64,000 bases of DNA from Variovorax saccharolyticus (GTDB lineage: Bacteria; Pseudomonadota; Gammaproteobacteria; Burkholderiales; Burkholderiaceae_C), in contig NZ_JASZYT010000007.1 of NCBI RefSeq assembly GCF_030316765.1, positions 124,001-188,000 of the forward strand, written 5' to 3'. The position numbers and the translations under genes are program-made. Shown piece by piece: positions 24,627 to 32,865 of this stretch. Under the pieces are notes generated by a model. The model did not search any database, was not told where the DNA came from, and worked only from the letters and a program-made list of their open reading frames with translations. The number at the start of each line of letters is the position of its first letter. Positions within the stretch are counted from its first letter, which is position 1.

Positions 24627-24842
24627 TCACAGCTTGGCGATCGATACCTCGGTCGACTTCACCAGCGCGACCACGTCGGAGCCGGGCTTCAGTTGCAGTT
24701 CGTCGACCGAGCGCGTGGTGATGACCGAGGTCACGATGCCCCATGCGGTTTCGACATCGACTTCGGAGACGACATCGCCGCGGATGATCTCGCGCACCTT
24801 GCCCTTGAACTGGTTGCGCACATTGATGGCCTGGATGGACAT
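24627..24842 (-). CDS. TOBE-domain molbindin-like protein
   Basis: A 71-residue protein made of a single TOBE (Mop) domain: NQFKGKVREIIRGDVVSEVD, then VETAWGIVTSVITTRSVDEL and KPGSDVVALVKSTEVSIAKL. Such small proteins bind molybdate or tungstate as oligomers and serve storage or sensing. The start ATG at 24842 is well supported by AGGAGT upstream. It follows ssuB by 34 bases, so it is probably co-transcribed with the sulfonate operon. Its presence there is unusual. Confidence 0.88.
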   Translation of the reverse strand: MSIQAINVRNQFKGKVREIIRGDVVSEVDVETAWGIVTSVITTRSVDELQLKPGSDVVALVKSTEVSIAKL

Positions 24843-24876
24843 GAAAACTCCTTCGGATTGGAAAATGAACCTGGAC

Positions 24877-25665
24877 TCACACGGCCCAGCGCAGGACGTG
24901 CGCGGGCCCATCGGTCCAAGGGGTGTCGTTGGCGGGTTCGGCGTCGGGCTTCTGCAGCACGCGATCGAGGATGCGTTTCTCGATCGCCGCGAAGGCCGGA
25001 TCACCCTGGGAGCGCGGCCTCGCCAGCGCGATGTTCTCGTCCAGCGCGATGCGGCCGTCCTCGATCAGGATCACGCGATCGGCCAGCGCCACCGCCTCCT
25101 GCACGTCGTGCGTCACCAGCAGCGCGGTGAAGCGATGACGCAGCCACAGGCTCTCGATCAGGCGGTGCATCTCGATCCGGGTCAGCGCATCGAGCGCACC
25201 CAGCGGCTCGTCGAGCAGCAGCAGCTTGGGCTGGTGCACCAGCGCCCGGGCCAGCGCCACGCGCTGGCGCTGGCCGCCCGACAGGCGCGCCGGCCATTCG
25301 CCGCTGCGCTCGGCCAGGCCGACCTGCGCCAGCACCTCCCGGCCACGGGCGCGGTCGGCGTCGGGCAGGCCCAGCGCGACGTTGTCGATCACCCGGCGCC
25401 ATGGCAGCAGGCGTGCCTCCTGGAACATGATCCGGGTGTCGTCGTGCAATCCCTCGACCGGCTTGCCGTCGGTGAAGAGCGCGCCTTCGGAAGCCGGCTC
25501 CAGACCGGCGACCAATCGCAGCAGCGTGCTCTTGCCGCAGCCGCTGCGGCCGACGATGGCGATGAACTGGCCGGGCTCGATGGCCAGTTGCGTGTTGCGC
25601 AGCACTTCGCGCTCGCCATAGCGCTTCGACAGGCCGCGGATGTCGAGCCGAACGCCCCCGCTCAT
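24877..25665 (-). CDS. ssuB: Aliphatic sulfonate ABC transporter ATPase SsuB
   Basis: A 262-residue ATPase of the sulfonate/taurine/nitrate transporter group. Walker A GRSGCGKSTLLRLVAG, Q-loop MFQEARLLPWRRV (the LLPW form is typical of SsuB), signature LSGGQRQRVALARAL and Walker B LLLLDEPLGALD are intact. The ATG at 25665 overlaps the ssuC stop as ATGA. Confidence 0.95.
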   Translation of the reverse strand: MSGGVRLDIRGLSKRYGEREVLRNTQLAIEPGQFIAIVGRSGCGKSTLLRLVAGLEPASEGALFTDGKPVEGLHDDTRIMFQEARLLPWRRVIDNVALGLPDADRARGREVLAQVGLAERSGEWPARLSGGQRQRVALARALVHQPKLLLLDEPLGALDALTRIEMHRLIESLWLRHRFTALLVTHDVQEAVALADRVILIEDGRIALDENIALARPRSQGDPAFAAIEKRILDRVLQKPDAEPANDTPWTDGPAHVLRWAV

Positions 25666-26495
25666 TTCGCCGCTCCGTAGGCCGGGTGCCAGCGCAGCCA
25701 GCCGCGTTCGAGGCCGCGCGCCAGCAGGTCGGCCAGCTTGCCGAGCAGCGCGTACAACAGGATGCCGACCAGCACGATGTCGGTCTGCAGGAACTCGCGG
25801 GCGTTCATCGTCAGGTAGCCGATGCCCGACTGCGCCGAGATCGTCTCGGCCACGATCAGGATCACCCACATGAGTCCGAGCGAGAAGCGCAGTCCGACCA
25901 GGATCGAGGACATCGCGCCGGGCAAGATGACCTCCTTGTAGAGCTGCCAGCGGGTCAGGCCATAGGTGCGCCCCATCTCGATCAGCTGCGGATCGACATT
26001 GCGGATGCCGTGGAAGGTGTTGAGGTAGATCGGGAAGAAGACCGACACCGCGATCAGGAACAGCTTGGCCGACTCGTCGATGCCGAACCACAGGATCACC
26101 AGCGGAATCAGGGCCAGCGCCGGAATGTTGCGCACCATCTGCAAGGTCGAATCGAGCAGCGTCTCGGCCACTTTCACGGAGCCGGTCAGCAGGCCCAGCA
26201 CCAGCCCGAGGCCGCCGCCGATCGCCAGCCCGGTCAATGCCCGTGCCGCGCTCACCTTGACATGGGTCCACAGTTCGCCCGATGCAGCCAGCCGCCACGC
26301 GGCCTTGACCACGTCGACCGGCGCCGGCAGCACGCGCGTCGACAACCAGCCGAGCGACGAGGCGATCTGCCAGACGACGATGAGCCCGACGGGCACCAGC
26401 CATGGCAGCAGGCGCCGGGCGACGCCGAAGGCGAAGCCGCGGAACGCGCCCAGCGACGGCGCGGCCACCGGCAGGCTTTGTACTTGTTGATTCAT
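25662..26495 (-). CDS. ssuC: Aliphatic sulfonate ABC transporter permease SsuC
   Basis: A 277-residue permease of the sulfonate importer with about six membrane segments. The EAA loop reads EMGRTYGLTRWQLYKEVILP, and the conserved IPALALIPLVILWFGIDE and IVAETISAQSGIGYL are typical of SsuC. The ATG at 26495 is chosen over an in-frame upstream reading because it carries GGACTCC-complement ribosome-binding sequence (AAGGACTCCCC) just before it. SsuD ends 10 bases upstream. Confidence 0.95.
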   Translation of the reverse strand: MNQQVQSLPVAAPSLGAFRGFAFGVARRLLPWLVPVGLIVVWQIASSLGWLSTRVLPAPVDVVKAAWRLAASGELWTHVKVSAARALTGLAIGGGLGLVLGLLTGSVKVAETLLDSTLQMVRNIPALALIPLVILWFGIDESAKLFLIAVSVFFPIYLNTFHGIRNVDPQLIEMGRTYGLTRWQLYKEVILPGAMSSILVGLRFSLGLMWVILIVAETISAQSGIGYLTMNAREFLQTDIVLVGILLYALLGKLADLLARGLERGWLRWHPAYGAAK

Positions 26496-26505
26496 GGGGA
26501 GTCCT

Positions 26506-27675
26506 TCAACTCTGGGAAGCGAGGCGCGAAGGCGCGTCGAGATTGGCGACCACTTCACCGAAGGGCCCGCTCAGCACCTGCCCCGGCAGGCCCGGCCGCT
26601 GCTTGCGCGGCAGCAGCGGGAACACCAGTTCGGCGAAGCGATAGGACTCCTCCAGATGCGGATAGCCCGACAGGATGAAGTTGTCGATGCCCAGCGCTGC
26701 GTACTCCTCGATGCGCGCCGCGACGGTCTTCGCATCGCCCACCAGCGCCGTGCCCGCGCCGCCGCGCACCAGGCCGACGCCGGCCCACAGGTTGGGGCTG
26801 ATCTCGAGCTCTTCGCGCGTGCGCCTGACACCGCCCGCATGCAGCGCCGCCATGCGCCGCTGGCCCTCGGAATCCATGCGAGCGAACGCGGCCTGGGCAC
26901 GCGCCACGGTCGCGTCGTCGACCCGGCTGATCAGCGACTCGGCGGCGCGCCAGGCTTCGTCCTCGGTATCGCGCACGATCACGTGCAGGCGGATGCCGAA
27001 CTTCGGCGCCCTGCCCTTGCGCTCTGCACGCTGGCGCACGTCGGCGATCTTCTTCGCGACTTCGGCGGGCGGCTCGCCCCAGGTCAGATAGGCATCGACC
27101 TGCTCGGCGGCGAGCTCGTGGGCCGCGGCCGACGAGCCGCCGAACCACACCGGCGGATGCGGCTTCTGCGTCGGCGGGAACAGGAGCTTGGCGCCCTTCA
27201 CGCTCAGGTGCTTGCCCTCGAAGTCGAAACTCCCGCCGTCGTGGCTGCGCGCGATGATCTCGCGCCAGATGCGGATGAACTCGGCCGACTGCTCGTAGCG
27301 CGAAGCATGGTCCTGGAACACGCCGTCGCCTTCGAGTTCGGCCTGGTCGCCGCCGGTGACCAGGTTCACCAGCACCCGCCCGCCCGAGAGCCGGTCGAAG
27401 GTCGCCGCCATGCGCGCGGCCAGGCTGGGCTGGTGCAGTCCGGGCCGCACCGCGACCAGGAACTTGAGCCGCCGCGTGGCGCCGATCAGGCTCGATGCGA
27501 TGACCCAGGGGTCCTCGCAGGAACGGCCGGTCGGGATCAGCACGCCCTCGTAGCCGAGCGAGTCGGCGGCGCCGGCGATCTGCTGCAGATAGTCGAGATC
27601 GACCGCGCGCGCGCCCTCGGTGGTGCCGAGGTAGCGGCTGTCGCCGTGGGTGGGGAGGAACCAGAAAACTTGCAT
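26506..27675 (-). CDS. ssuD: FMNH2-dependent alkanesulfonate monooxygenase
   Basis: A 389-residue luciferase-like monooxygenase that cleaves alkanesulfonates to sulfite and aldehyde with FMNH2 and oxygen. The opening VFWFLPTHGDSRYLGTTEGA and the region GVLIPTGRSCEDPWVIASSL are diagnostic; the Arg-rich loop lies in NLVTGGDQAELEGDG. The ATG at 27675 has GAGG upstream. It relies on reduced flavin from SsuE encoded nearby. Length is a little above the 381 residues of the E. coli enzyme. Confidence 0.96.
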   Translation of the reverse strand: MQVFWFLPTHGDSRYLGTTEGARAVDLDYLQQIAGAADSLGYEGVLIPTGRSCEDPWVIASSLIGATRRLKFLVAVRPGLHQPSLAARMAATFDRLSGGRVLVNLVTGGDQAELEGDGVFQDHASRYEQSAEFIRIWREIIARSHDGGSFDFEGKHLSVKGAKLLFPPTQKPHPPVWFGGSSAAAHELAAEQVDAYLTWGEPPAEVAKKIADVRQRAERKGRAPKFGIRLHVIVRDTEDEAWRAAESLISRVDDATVARAQAAFARMDSEGQRRMAALHAGGVRRTREELEISPNLWAGVGLVRGGAGTALVGDAKTVAARIEEYAALGIDNFILSGYPHLEESYRFAELVFPLLPRKQRPGLPGQVLSGPFGEVVANLDAPSRLASQS

Positions 27676-27682
27676 GGGCACC

Positions 27683-28627
27683 TCAGACGGCGGCTTCGAG
27701 CAGATTGATCTTCCTGGGGATCAGGCCGAGCGCGAGGAAGGTGTCGGCGATCTGCTGCTGCTCGCCGAGGATCGCCTTGGTGATCGGCCCGGTGCCGAAC
27801 CGGGTGCGCGACACCGACAGGTCGACCACCGGCTGCGGCAGGCCCCAGAGCGCTGCGAGTTCGGCCGCGAAGGCACCCTTGTTGGCCTCGCCCCACTGGT
27901 CGACCTTGTCGAGTTCCTCGATCAGGACCTTGATCACATCGGCGTTCTTGCCCGCATAGTCGAGCGACGAGAAATAGAAGGCCCGGTTGCCGACCACGCC
28001 GGTGGCGTCGACCAGCAGCCTCGCATCGAGCGTCTTCTGCGCCGCCGCCAGGAACGGGTCCCAGATCACCCAGGCGTCGATCGAGCCCTTCTCGAACGCC
28101 GCGCGGGCATCCGCCGGCGGCAGGAAGACGACGTTGACGTCGCCGTAGGCAAGGCCGTGCTTCTCGAGCAGCTTGACCAGGAAGTAGTGGACGTTGCTGC
28201 CCTTGTTGAGCGCGACCTTCCTGCCCTTGAGGTCCTTGACCGACTGGATCGTCGACGCCTTCGGCACGATCACCGCCTCGGACTGCGGACGGGTCACGGT
28301 CGCCGCCACGTAGGCCAGCGGCGCCCCGGCGGCCTGCGCGAAGATCGGCGGCGCCTCGCCGACATCGCCGAAGTCGATCGAGCCGACATTGAGTGCCTCG
28401 AGCTGCACCGGGCCGGCGCTGAACTCGGTCCACTTGATGGCCACGCCCAGCGGCGCGAGGCGCTTTTCGAGCGTGCCGCGGCCCTTGAGCAGGCTCAGGT
28501 TGCCCTTCTGGTGGCCGATGCGCAGGGTGCGAGCGGGAGCCTGGGCGAAAGAGGAAAGCGCCGGCAGTGCCAGCGCGGCTGCGCTGACTTGAAGAAGCCG
28601 TCGGCGGATCGAGGAATGCGGGTTCAT
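27683..28627 (-). CDS. ssuA: Periplasmic aliphatic sulfonate-binding protein
   Basis: A 314-residue substrate-binding protein of the SsuA/TauA group. The signal peptide is twin-arginine-like, SIRRRLLQVSAAALALPAL, ending in FAQA. The mature part opens TLRIGHQKGNLSLLKGRG and includes FGDVGEAPPIFAQAAGAP and LNKGSNVHYFLVKLLEKHG, all typical. It ends eight bases before the ssuD start. Gene order ssuA-ssuD-ssuC-ssuB on the minus strand forms one operon. Confidence 0.94.
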   Translation of the reverse strand: MNPHSSIRRRLLQVSAAALALPALSSFAQAPARTLRIGHQKGNLSLLKGRGTLEKRLAPLGVAIKWTEFSAGPVQLEALNVGSIDFGDVGEAPPIFAQAAGAPLAYVAATVTRPQSEAVIVPKASTIQSVKDLKGRKVALNKGSNVHYFLVKLLEKHGLAYGDVNVVFLPPADARAAFEKGSIDAWVIWDPFLAAAQKTLDARLLVDATGVVGNRAFYFSSLDYAGKNADVIKVLIEELDKVDQWGEANKGAFAAELAALWGLPQPVVDLSVSRTRFGTGPITKAILGEQQQIADTFLALGLIPRKINLLEAAV

Positions 28628-28655
28628 GAGAGTGCTTTCATTCAGGCTGCGCAAA

Positions 28656-28796
28656 TCACAGCGGCGCGAACGGGGTCGCCAGCAAGCCGGTGACGAGCGC
28701 GAGCGCGGCCACCACCAGCAGGCTGATCGCGAGGTCGGCGAGCGCCTGGCGCAGCGGGCGCGGGGCTTGGAAGTCGTCGGTGAGAACGGGCGGCAT
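28656..28796 (-). CDS. Small membrane protein of unknown function
   Basis: A 46-residue open reading frame between ssuE and ssuA. After a short hydrophilic start (MPPVLTDDFQAPRPLRQALA) it has one strong membrane segment, AISLLVVAALALVTGLLA, and ends TPFAPL. A stem-loop with arms TTTCTTT and AAAGAAA (28800-28818) sits just before the start, and the ribosome-binding site is weak (GAAAG). It could be a small accessory membrane protein of sulfonate uptake, or a chance frame. No family is recognised. Confidence 0.45.
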   Translation of the reverse strand: MPPVLTDDFQAPRPLRQALADLAISLLVVAALALVTGLLATPFAPL

Positions 28797-28902
28797 GCGT
28801 TTCTTTCGGGCAAAGAAAGTCCCGCGCCGCGAGAGCGGCGTTTCGAATCGGGATCGGGGTTGTTGAATGGAGGCGGCGCCGCGCGGGGCCGGCGCCGGAC
28901 AG

Positions 28903-29487
28903 TCAGACGCTACATCGGACGCGCGAGAAATCGACCGGCTCGAAGCCCCAGGCCGGCGGCAGCCGGAGGCCTTCGCTGGCCAGCGTCTCGACCGCATCGT
29001 CGAGCCGCTGGGCCAGCTCGGATTGCAGCTGGTAGGCGCCTTCGGGCTGCAGCGTGACCTGGCCATCGGTCGCATAGACGCCCGGCAGGATATGGCGCGC
29101 CGCCAGCGACTGCAGCACCGGGCGCAGCGCATAGTCGAGCGCCAGCATGTGGTGCGGACTGCCGCCGGTGGCCAGCGGAAGCACGGTCTTGCCCTTGAGC
29201 GCCGACTGCGGCAGCAGGTCGAGAAACACCTTGAGCACGCCGCTGTAGGCGGCCTTGTAGACCGGCGTCGCGATCACGACCACGTCGGCGCGCCGCAGCT
29301 GTTCGACGGCGCGCTGCACCGAAGGATGCGAGGCCTCGCCGAGCAGCAGCGCATGGGCCGCGAGTTCGCGGATCGCGAGCCGCTCGACCGGCACATCGCG
29401 CTCGGCGAGCCGTGCCGCCACCGCGTCGAGCAGCACGGCGGATCGCGAGGGTGCCGAGGGGCTTCCGGCTATCAGGAGAACGGACAT
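28903..29487 (-). CDS. ssuE: NADPH-dependent FMN reductase SsuE
   Basis: A 194-residue flavin reductase that supplies FMNH2 to SsuD. The opening MSVLLIAGSPSAPSRSAVLL and the segment VVVIATPVYKAAYSGVLKVF are the SsuE signature; VLPLATGGSPHHMLALDYAL also matches. The start ATG at 29487 is preferred to a TTG two codons earlier. It follows the second sulfate-binding protein gene by 19 bases and precedes the ssuADCB run, separated by the small membrane frame. Confidence 0.95.
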   Translation of the reverse strand: MSVLLIAGSPSAPSRSAVLLDAVAARLAERDVPVERLAIRELAAHALLLGEASHPSVQRAVEQLRRADVVVIATPVYKAAYSGVLKVFLDLLPQSALKGKTVLPLATGGSPHHMLALDYALRPVLQSLAARHILPGVYATDGQVTLQPEGAYQLQSELAQRLDDAVETLASEGLRLPPAWGFEPVDFSRVRCSV

Positions 29488-29506
29488 CGGCAACCTTGGG
29501 TGCGGC

Positions 29507-30532
29507 TTACTTCTTGGCCAGGTAGATCTGGTCGAAGGTGCCGCCGTCAGCGAAGTGCGTCTTGTCGGCCTGGGCCCAGCCGCCGAAGGCGTCGTCGATC
29601 GTGAACAGCGTGAGCTTGGGGAACTGGCTCGCGTACTTGGCCTTCGCCTTCTCGGAGGTCGGGCGGTAGAAGTTGCGGCCCGCCACGTCCTGGCCTTCGT
29701 CGGAGTACAGGTACTTGAGGTACTCCTCGGCCACGGCGCGCGTGCCCTTCTTGTCGACCACCTTGTCGACCACGGTCACGGTCGGTTCGGCCAGGATGCT
29801 GATCGAAGGCGCCACGATGTCGAACTTGTCGGCGCCGAATTCCTTCAGCGCCAGGTAGGCCTCGTTCTCCCAGGCCAGCAGCACGTCGCCGACGCCGCGC
29901 TGGACGAAGGTGATCGTCGAGCCGCGGGCGCCGGTGTCGAGCACAGGCACGTTCTTGTAGAGGTTGCCGACGAATTCCTTGGCCTTGGCATCGCCGCCGT
30001 ACTTGCGCTTGGCGAACTCCCAGGCCGCCAGGTAGTTCCAGCGCGCGCCGCCCGAGGTCTTCGGGTTCGGCGTGATCACCTGCACGCCGGGCTTGACCAG
30101 GTCGTCCCAGTCCTTCAGGCCCTTGGGATTGCCCTTCTTGACCAGGAAGACGATGGTCGAGGTGTAGGGGGCCGAGTTGTGCGGCAGGCGCTTCTGCCAG
30201 TCGGGCTTGACCAGGCCGCCATGCGTGACGAGCGCATCGGTGTCGCCGGCCAGCGCCAAGGTCGCGACATCGGCGTCGATGCCGTCGATGATCGAGCGCG
30301 CCTGCTTGCCCGAGCCGCCATGCGACTGCTTGATCGTCACGTCCTGGCCGGTCTTGGCCTTCCAGTACTTGGCGAAGACCTGGTTGTAGTCGACGTAGAG
30401 TTCGCGCGTCGGGTCGTAGGAGACGTTGAGCAGGGTCACGCTTTGGGCGAACGACGGCATTGCCGTCAGGGCGATGCTGGCTGCGGCGGCGGCACCGAGG
30501 GAAAGCTTGATAAAGTCGCGGCGAAGGCTCAT
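29507..30532 (-). CDS. Second periplasmic sulfate-binding protein
   Basis: A 341-residue paralogue of the Sbp at 19476-20474. The signal has a twin-arginine motif, SLRRDFIKLSLGAAAAASIA, rather than the plain Sec signal of the other copy. The conserved TLLNVSYDPTRELYVDYN, KQSHGGSGKQARSI and QRGVGDVLLAWENEAYLA are present. No permease is next to it, so it probably serves CysTWA. First gene of the run that continues into ssuE and ssuADCB, so it may be induced with sulfonate use. Divergent from yggX. Confidence 0.94.
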   Translation of the reverse strand: MSLRRDFIKLSLGAAAAASIALTAMPSFAQSVTLLNVSYDPTRELYVDYNQVFAKYWKAKTGQDVTIKQSHGGSGKQARSIIDGIDADVATLALAGDTDALVTHGGLVKPDWQKRLPHNSAPYTSTIVFLVKKGNPKGLKDWDDLVKPGVQVITPNPKTSGGARWNYLAAWEFAKRKYGGDAKAKEFVGNLYKNVPVLDTGARGSTITFVQRGVGDVLLAWENEAYLALKEFGADKFDIVAPSISILAEPTVTVVDKVVDKKGTRAVAEEYLKYLYSDEGQDVAGRNFYRPTSEKAKAKYASQFPKLTLFTIDDAFGGWAQADKTHFADGGTFDQIYLAKK

Positions 30533-30570
30533 GGTCTTGTGCTCGTAAATGGCATAACGCTGAAGTCACG

Positions 30571-30595
30571 TATTCTGGATACGGCATATGGAATA
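30571..30595. promoter_or_regulatory. Candidate CysB-type site between sbp paralogue and yggX
   Basis: TATTC at 30571-30575 and GAATA at 30591-30595 form an inverted repeat with 15 bases between, in an AT-rich divergent gap upstream of the sulfate-binding protein gene. LysR regulators such as CysB bind dyads of this kind near sulfur genes. Assignment is inferred. Confidence 0.35.
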
Positions 30596-30659
30596 GCGAA
30601 CGACTGAGTTCTCACTTCCAAATAACGAAATCAACTAAGACACCCACAAAGGCATCCAA

Positions 30660-30935
30660 ATGGCACGCATGGTCCAGTGCATCAAGCTCGGCAAAGAGGC
30701 CGAAGGCCTCGATTTCCCGCCCTATCCGGGCGAACTCGGCAAGCGCCTGTGGGAGAACGTCAGCAAGGAGGCCTGGGCCGCCTGGCTCAAGCAGCAGACG
30801 ATGCTGGTCAACGAGAACCGCCTGAACCTCGCCGATGCACGCGCCCGCCAGTACCTGGCGCGGCAGATGGAAAAGCACTTCTTCGGCGATGGCGCCGACG
30901 TCGCTCAGGGTTACGTGCCGCCGCCCGCCGCCTGA
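30660..30935 (+). CDS. yggX: Fe(2+)-trafficking protein YggX
   Basis: A 91-residue YggX protein, linked to iron handling and protection of iron-sulfur enzymes from oxidative damage. The conserved opening MARMVQCIKLGKEAEGLDF contains the single key cysteine (C7), followed by PPYPGELGKRLWENVSKEAW and LADARARQYLARQMEKHFFG. Full length for the family. It is followed after 20 bases by mnmC in the same direction. Confidence 0.96.
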   Translation: MARMVQCIKLGKEAEGLDFPPYPGELGKRLWENVSKEAWAAWLKQQTMLVNENRLNLADARARQYLARQMEKHFFGDGADVAQGYVPPPAA

Positions 30936-30955
30936 GCCCCGGGTTCTCGCGCGCG

Positions 30956-32830
30956 ATGGCCGAGCCCGTCGACTGGCGCGCCGACGGCATTCCGCGCAGC
31001 GCGCGCTTCGATGACATCTACCACTCCGAGAGCGGCGCGCCGGCACAGGCCCGCCATGTGTTCCTGGGCGGCTGCGGACTGCCTGCGGCCTGGGCCGGCC
31101 AGGCGCAATGGCGGATTCTCGAAACCGGCTTCGGTTTCGGCCTCAATTTCCTGACAGCCTGGCACGCCTGGCGCGAAGACCCGCAGCGGCCGCGGCTGCT
31201 GCATTTCGTCTCGATCGAAGCCTTTCCGGTCTCGCGCGAGGATCTGCTGCGCGCGGCCGGCGCCTATCCGGATCTGCTGCCGCTGGCCGAAATGCTGGCG
31301 GCGCAATGGCACGGCCTGCTGCCGGGCTTCCATCGCCTTGGCTTCGCTGGCGGACAGGTGCTGCTCACGCTGTGCATCGGCGACGTGCAGCCGATGCTGC
31401 GGGCCCAGCGCTTCGAGGCCGACGCGATATTCCTCGACGGCTTCAGCCCGCAGCGCAATCCGGCCATGTGGTCGGCCGACACGCTGAAGGCGGTGTCGCG
31501 CTTCGCACGGCGCGGCACCCGCATCGCCACCTGGACGATCGCCCGGTCGGTCTGCGACGCGCTGGCGCAAAGCGGGTTCCGATTGACCAGGTCACCGGGG
31601 CTGCCGCCCAAGCGCGACTGCCTGCAGGGCGTTTTCGAGCCGGCCTGGGAGCCGCGGCGCCGCGGGCCGGCAGCGCCGCCCCCTGCCACGCCAGGCCGCT
31701 GCGCGGTGATCGGTGCCGGGCTGGCCGGCGCCGCAGTGGCCGCGAGCCTGGCGAGGCGCGGCTGGCAGGTGCGGGTGCTCGATGCCGCGCAGCGTCCCGC
31801 AGCGGGTGCGTCGAGCCTGCCGGCCGGCATGCTGGCGCCGCATGTGTCGCCCGATGACGCGCTGCTCTCGCGGCTGACCCGGGCCGGCATCCGCCTGACC
31901 TGGCAGCAACTCGAGGCGCTGCTCGCGGAAGGCGTCGACTGGCGCGCCAGCGGCGTGCTCGAGCGGCGTGCCGCCGGCGACGCCCGCCTGCCGTCCGGCT
32001 GGAGCGAAATGGGCCCCAATGAATCCTGGCGGGCCGGCGAAGCGCGGTTGCGCGCGGCGGGCCTGCCCGCCGACGCCCTCGCGCTCTGGCATGCGCGCGC
32101 CGGCTGGGTGCGCCCTGCGCGGCTGGTCGAGGCCTGGCTCGCGCAACCGGGCGTGCTTGTCGAAACCGGCTGCCGCGTGGCGCGCATCGAAGCAACGGGC
32201 GAACCGGCCGCCGGCTGGGCGCTGCGCGACGCCGGCAACCGCTTGCTCGCCGAGGCCGATCGCGTCGTGATCGCCGCCGGCTTCGAGAGCGGCGCCCTCG
32301 CGCCCGCCTATCCGCTGCAGCCGGTGCGAGGCCAGGTCGAATGGGGCCGCATGGCGGACACCCAACGCTTGCCCGAGGCGCCCGTGAATGGCGATGGCCA
32401 TCTGATCGCCGGCGTGCCCACCGCCGACGGCCGGCTCTGGCTCGCCGGCGCCACCTTCGATCGCGACAGCACCGATGCCGCGCCGCGCGCCGCCGACACG
32501 GCCTTCAATCGCGAGCGGCTGGCCCGGCTGCTGCCCGAGGCAGCGGCGCAGCTCGATGCCGCCTTCGCATCCGGCGCGACCGGGACCTGGACCGGCGTGC
32601 GCTGCGCTTCGGCCGATCGCAGGCCGCTGGTCGGGCCGCTGTCATCCGGATCGGCCGATGGCATCTGGCTGTGCACCGCGCTCGGATCGCGCGGCCTGAG
32701 CTTCGCCACGCTGTGCGCCGAGTTGCTGGCGGCGCAGTGGCATGCCGAGCCGCTGCCGCTGCCGATCAAGCTCGCCCAGGCCCTCGATGCGCGCCGGGCG
32801 ACCGAGCCGGGATCGGCGAGTGCAATGTAG
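30956..32830 (+). CDS. mnmC: Bifunctional tRNA mnm5s2U biosynthesis protein MnmC
   Basis: A 624-residue two-domain enzyme finishing 5-methylaminomethyl-2-thiouridine at the tRNA wobble position. The N-terminal methyltransferase (to about residue 235) has the SAM loop ETGFGFGLNFLTAWHAW and FLDGFSPQRNPAMWS. The C-terminal FAD oxidase starts at CAVIGAGLAGAAVAASLAR, and ends with GVRCASADRRPLVGPL and GSRGLSFATL. The ATG at 30956 is used; the frame is open upstream through yggX but without homology. The substrate modification needs the sulfur relay as well. Confidence 0.95.
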   Translation: MAEPVDWRADGIPRSARFDDIYHSESGAPAQARHVFLGGCGLPAAWAGQAQWRILETGFGFGLNFLTAWHAWREDPQRPRLLHFVSIEAFPVSREDLLRAAGAYPDLLPLAEMLAAQWHGLLPGFHRLGFAGGQVLLTLCIGDVQPMLRAQRFEADAIFLDGFSPQRNPAMWSADTLKAVSRFARRGTRIATWTIARSVCDALAQSGFRLTRSPGLPPKRDCLQGVFEPAWEPRRRGPAAPPPATPGRCAVIGAGLAGAAVAASLARRGWQVRVLDAAQRPAAGASSLPAGMLAPHVSPDDALLSRLTRAGIRLTWQQLEALLAEGVDWRASGVLERRAAGDARLPSGWSEMGPNESWRAGEARLRAAGLPADALALWHARAGWVRPARLVEAWLAQPGVLVETGCRVARIEATGEPAAGWALRDAGNRLLAEADRVVIAAGFESGALAPAYPLQPVRGQVEWGRMADTQRLPEAPVNGDGHLIAGVPTADGRLWLAGATFDRDSTDAAPRAADTAFNRERLARLLPEAAAQLDAAFASGATGTWTGVRCASADRRPLVGPLSSGSADGIWLCTALGSRGLSFATLCAELLAAQWHAEPLPLPIKLAQALDARRATEPGSASAM

Positions 32831-32865
32831 TCGAGCAGCGCGGGGCGCCCGAGGGACAATGCCCC

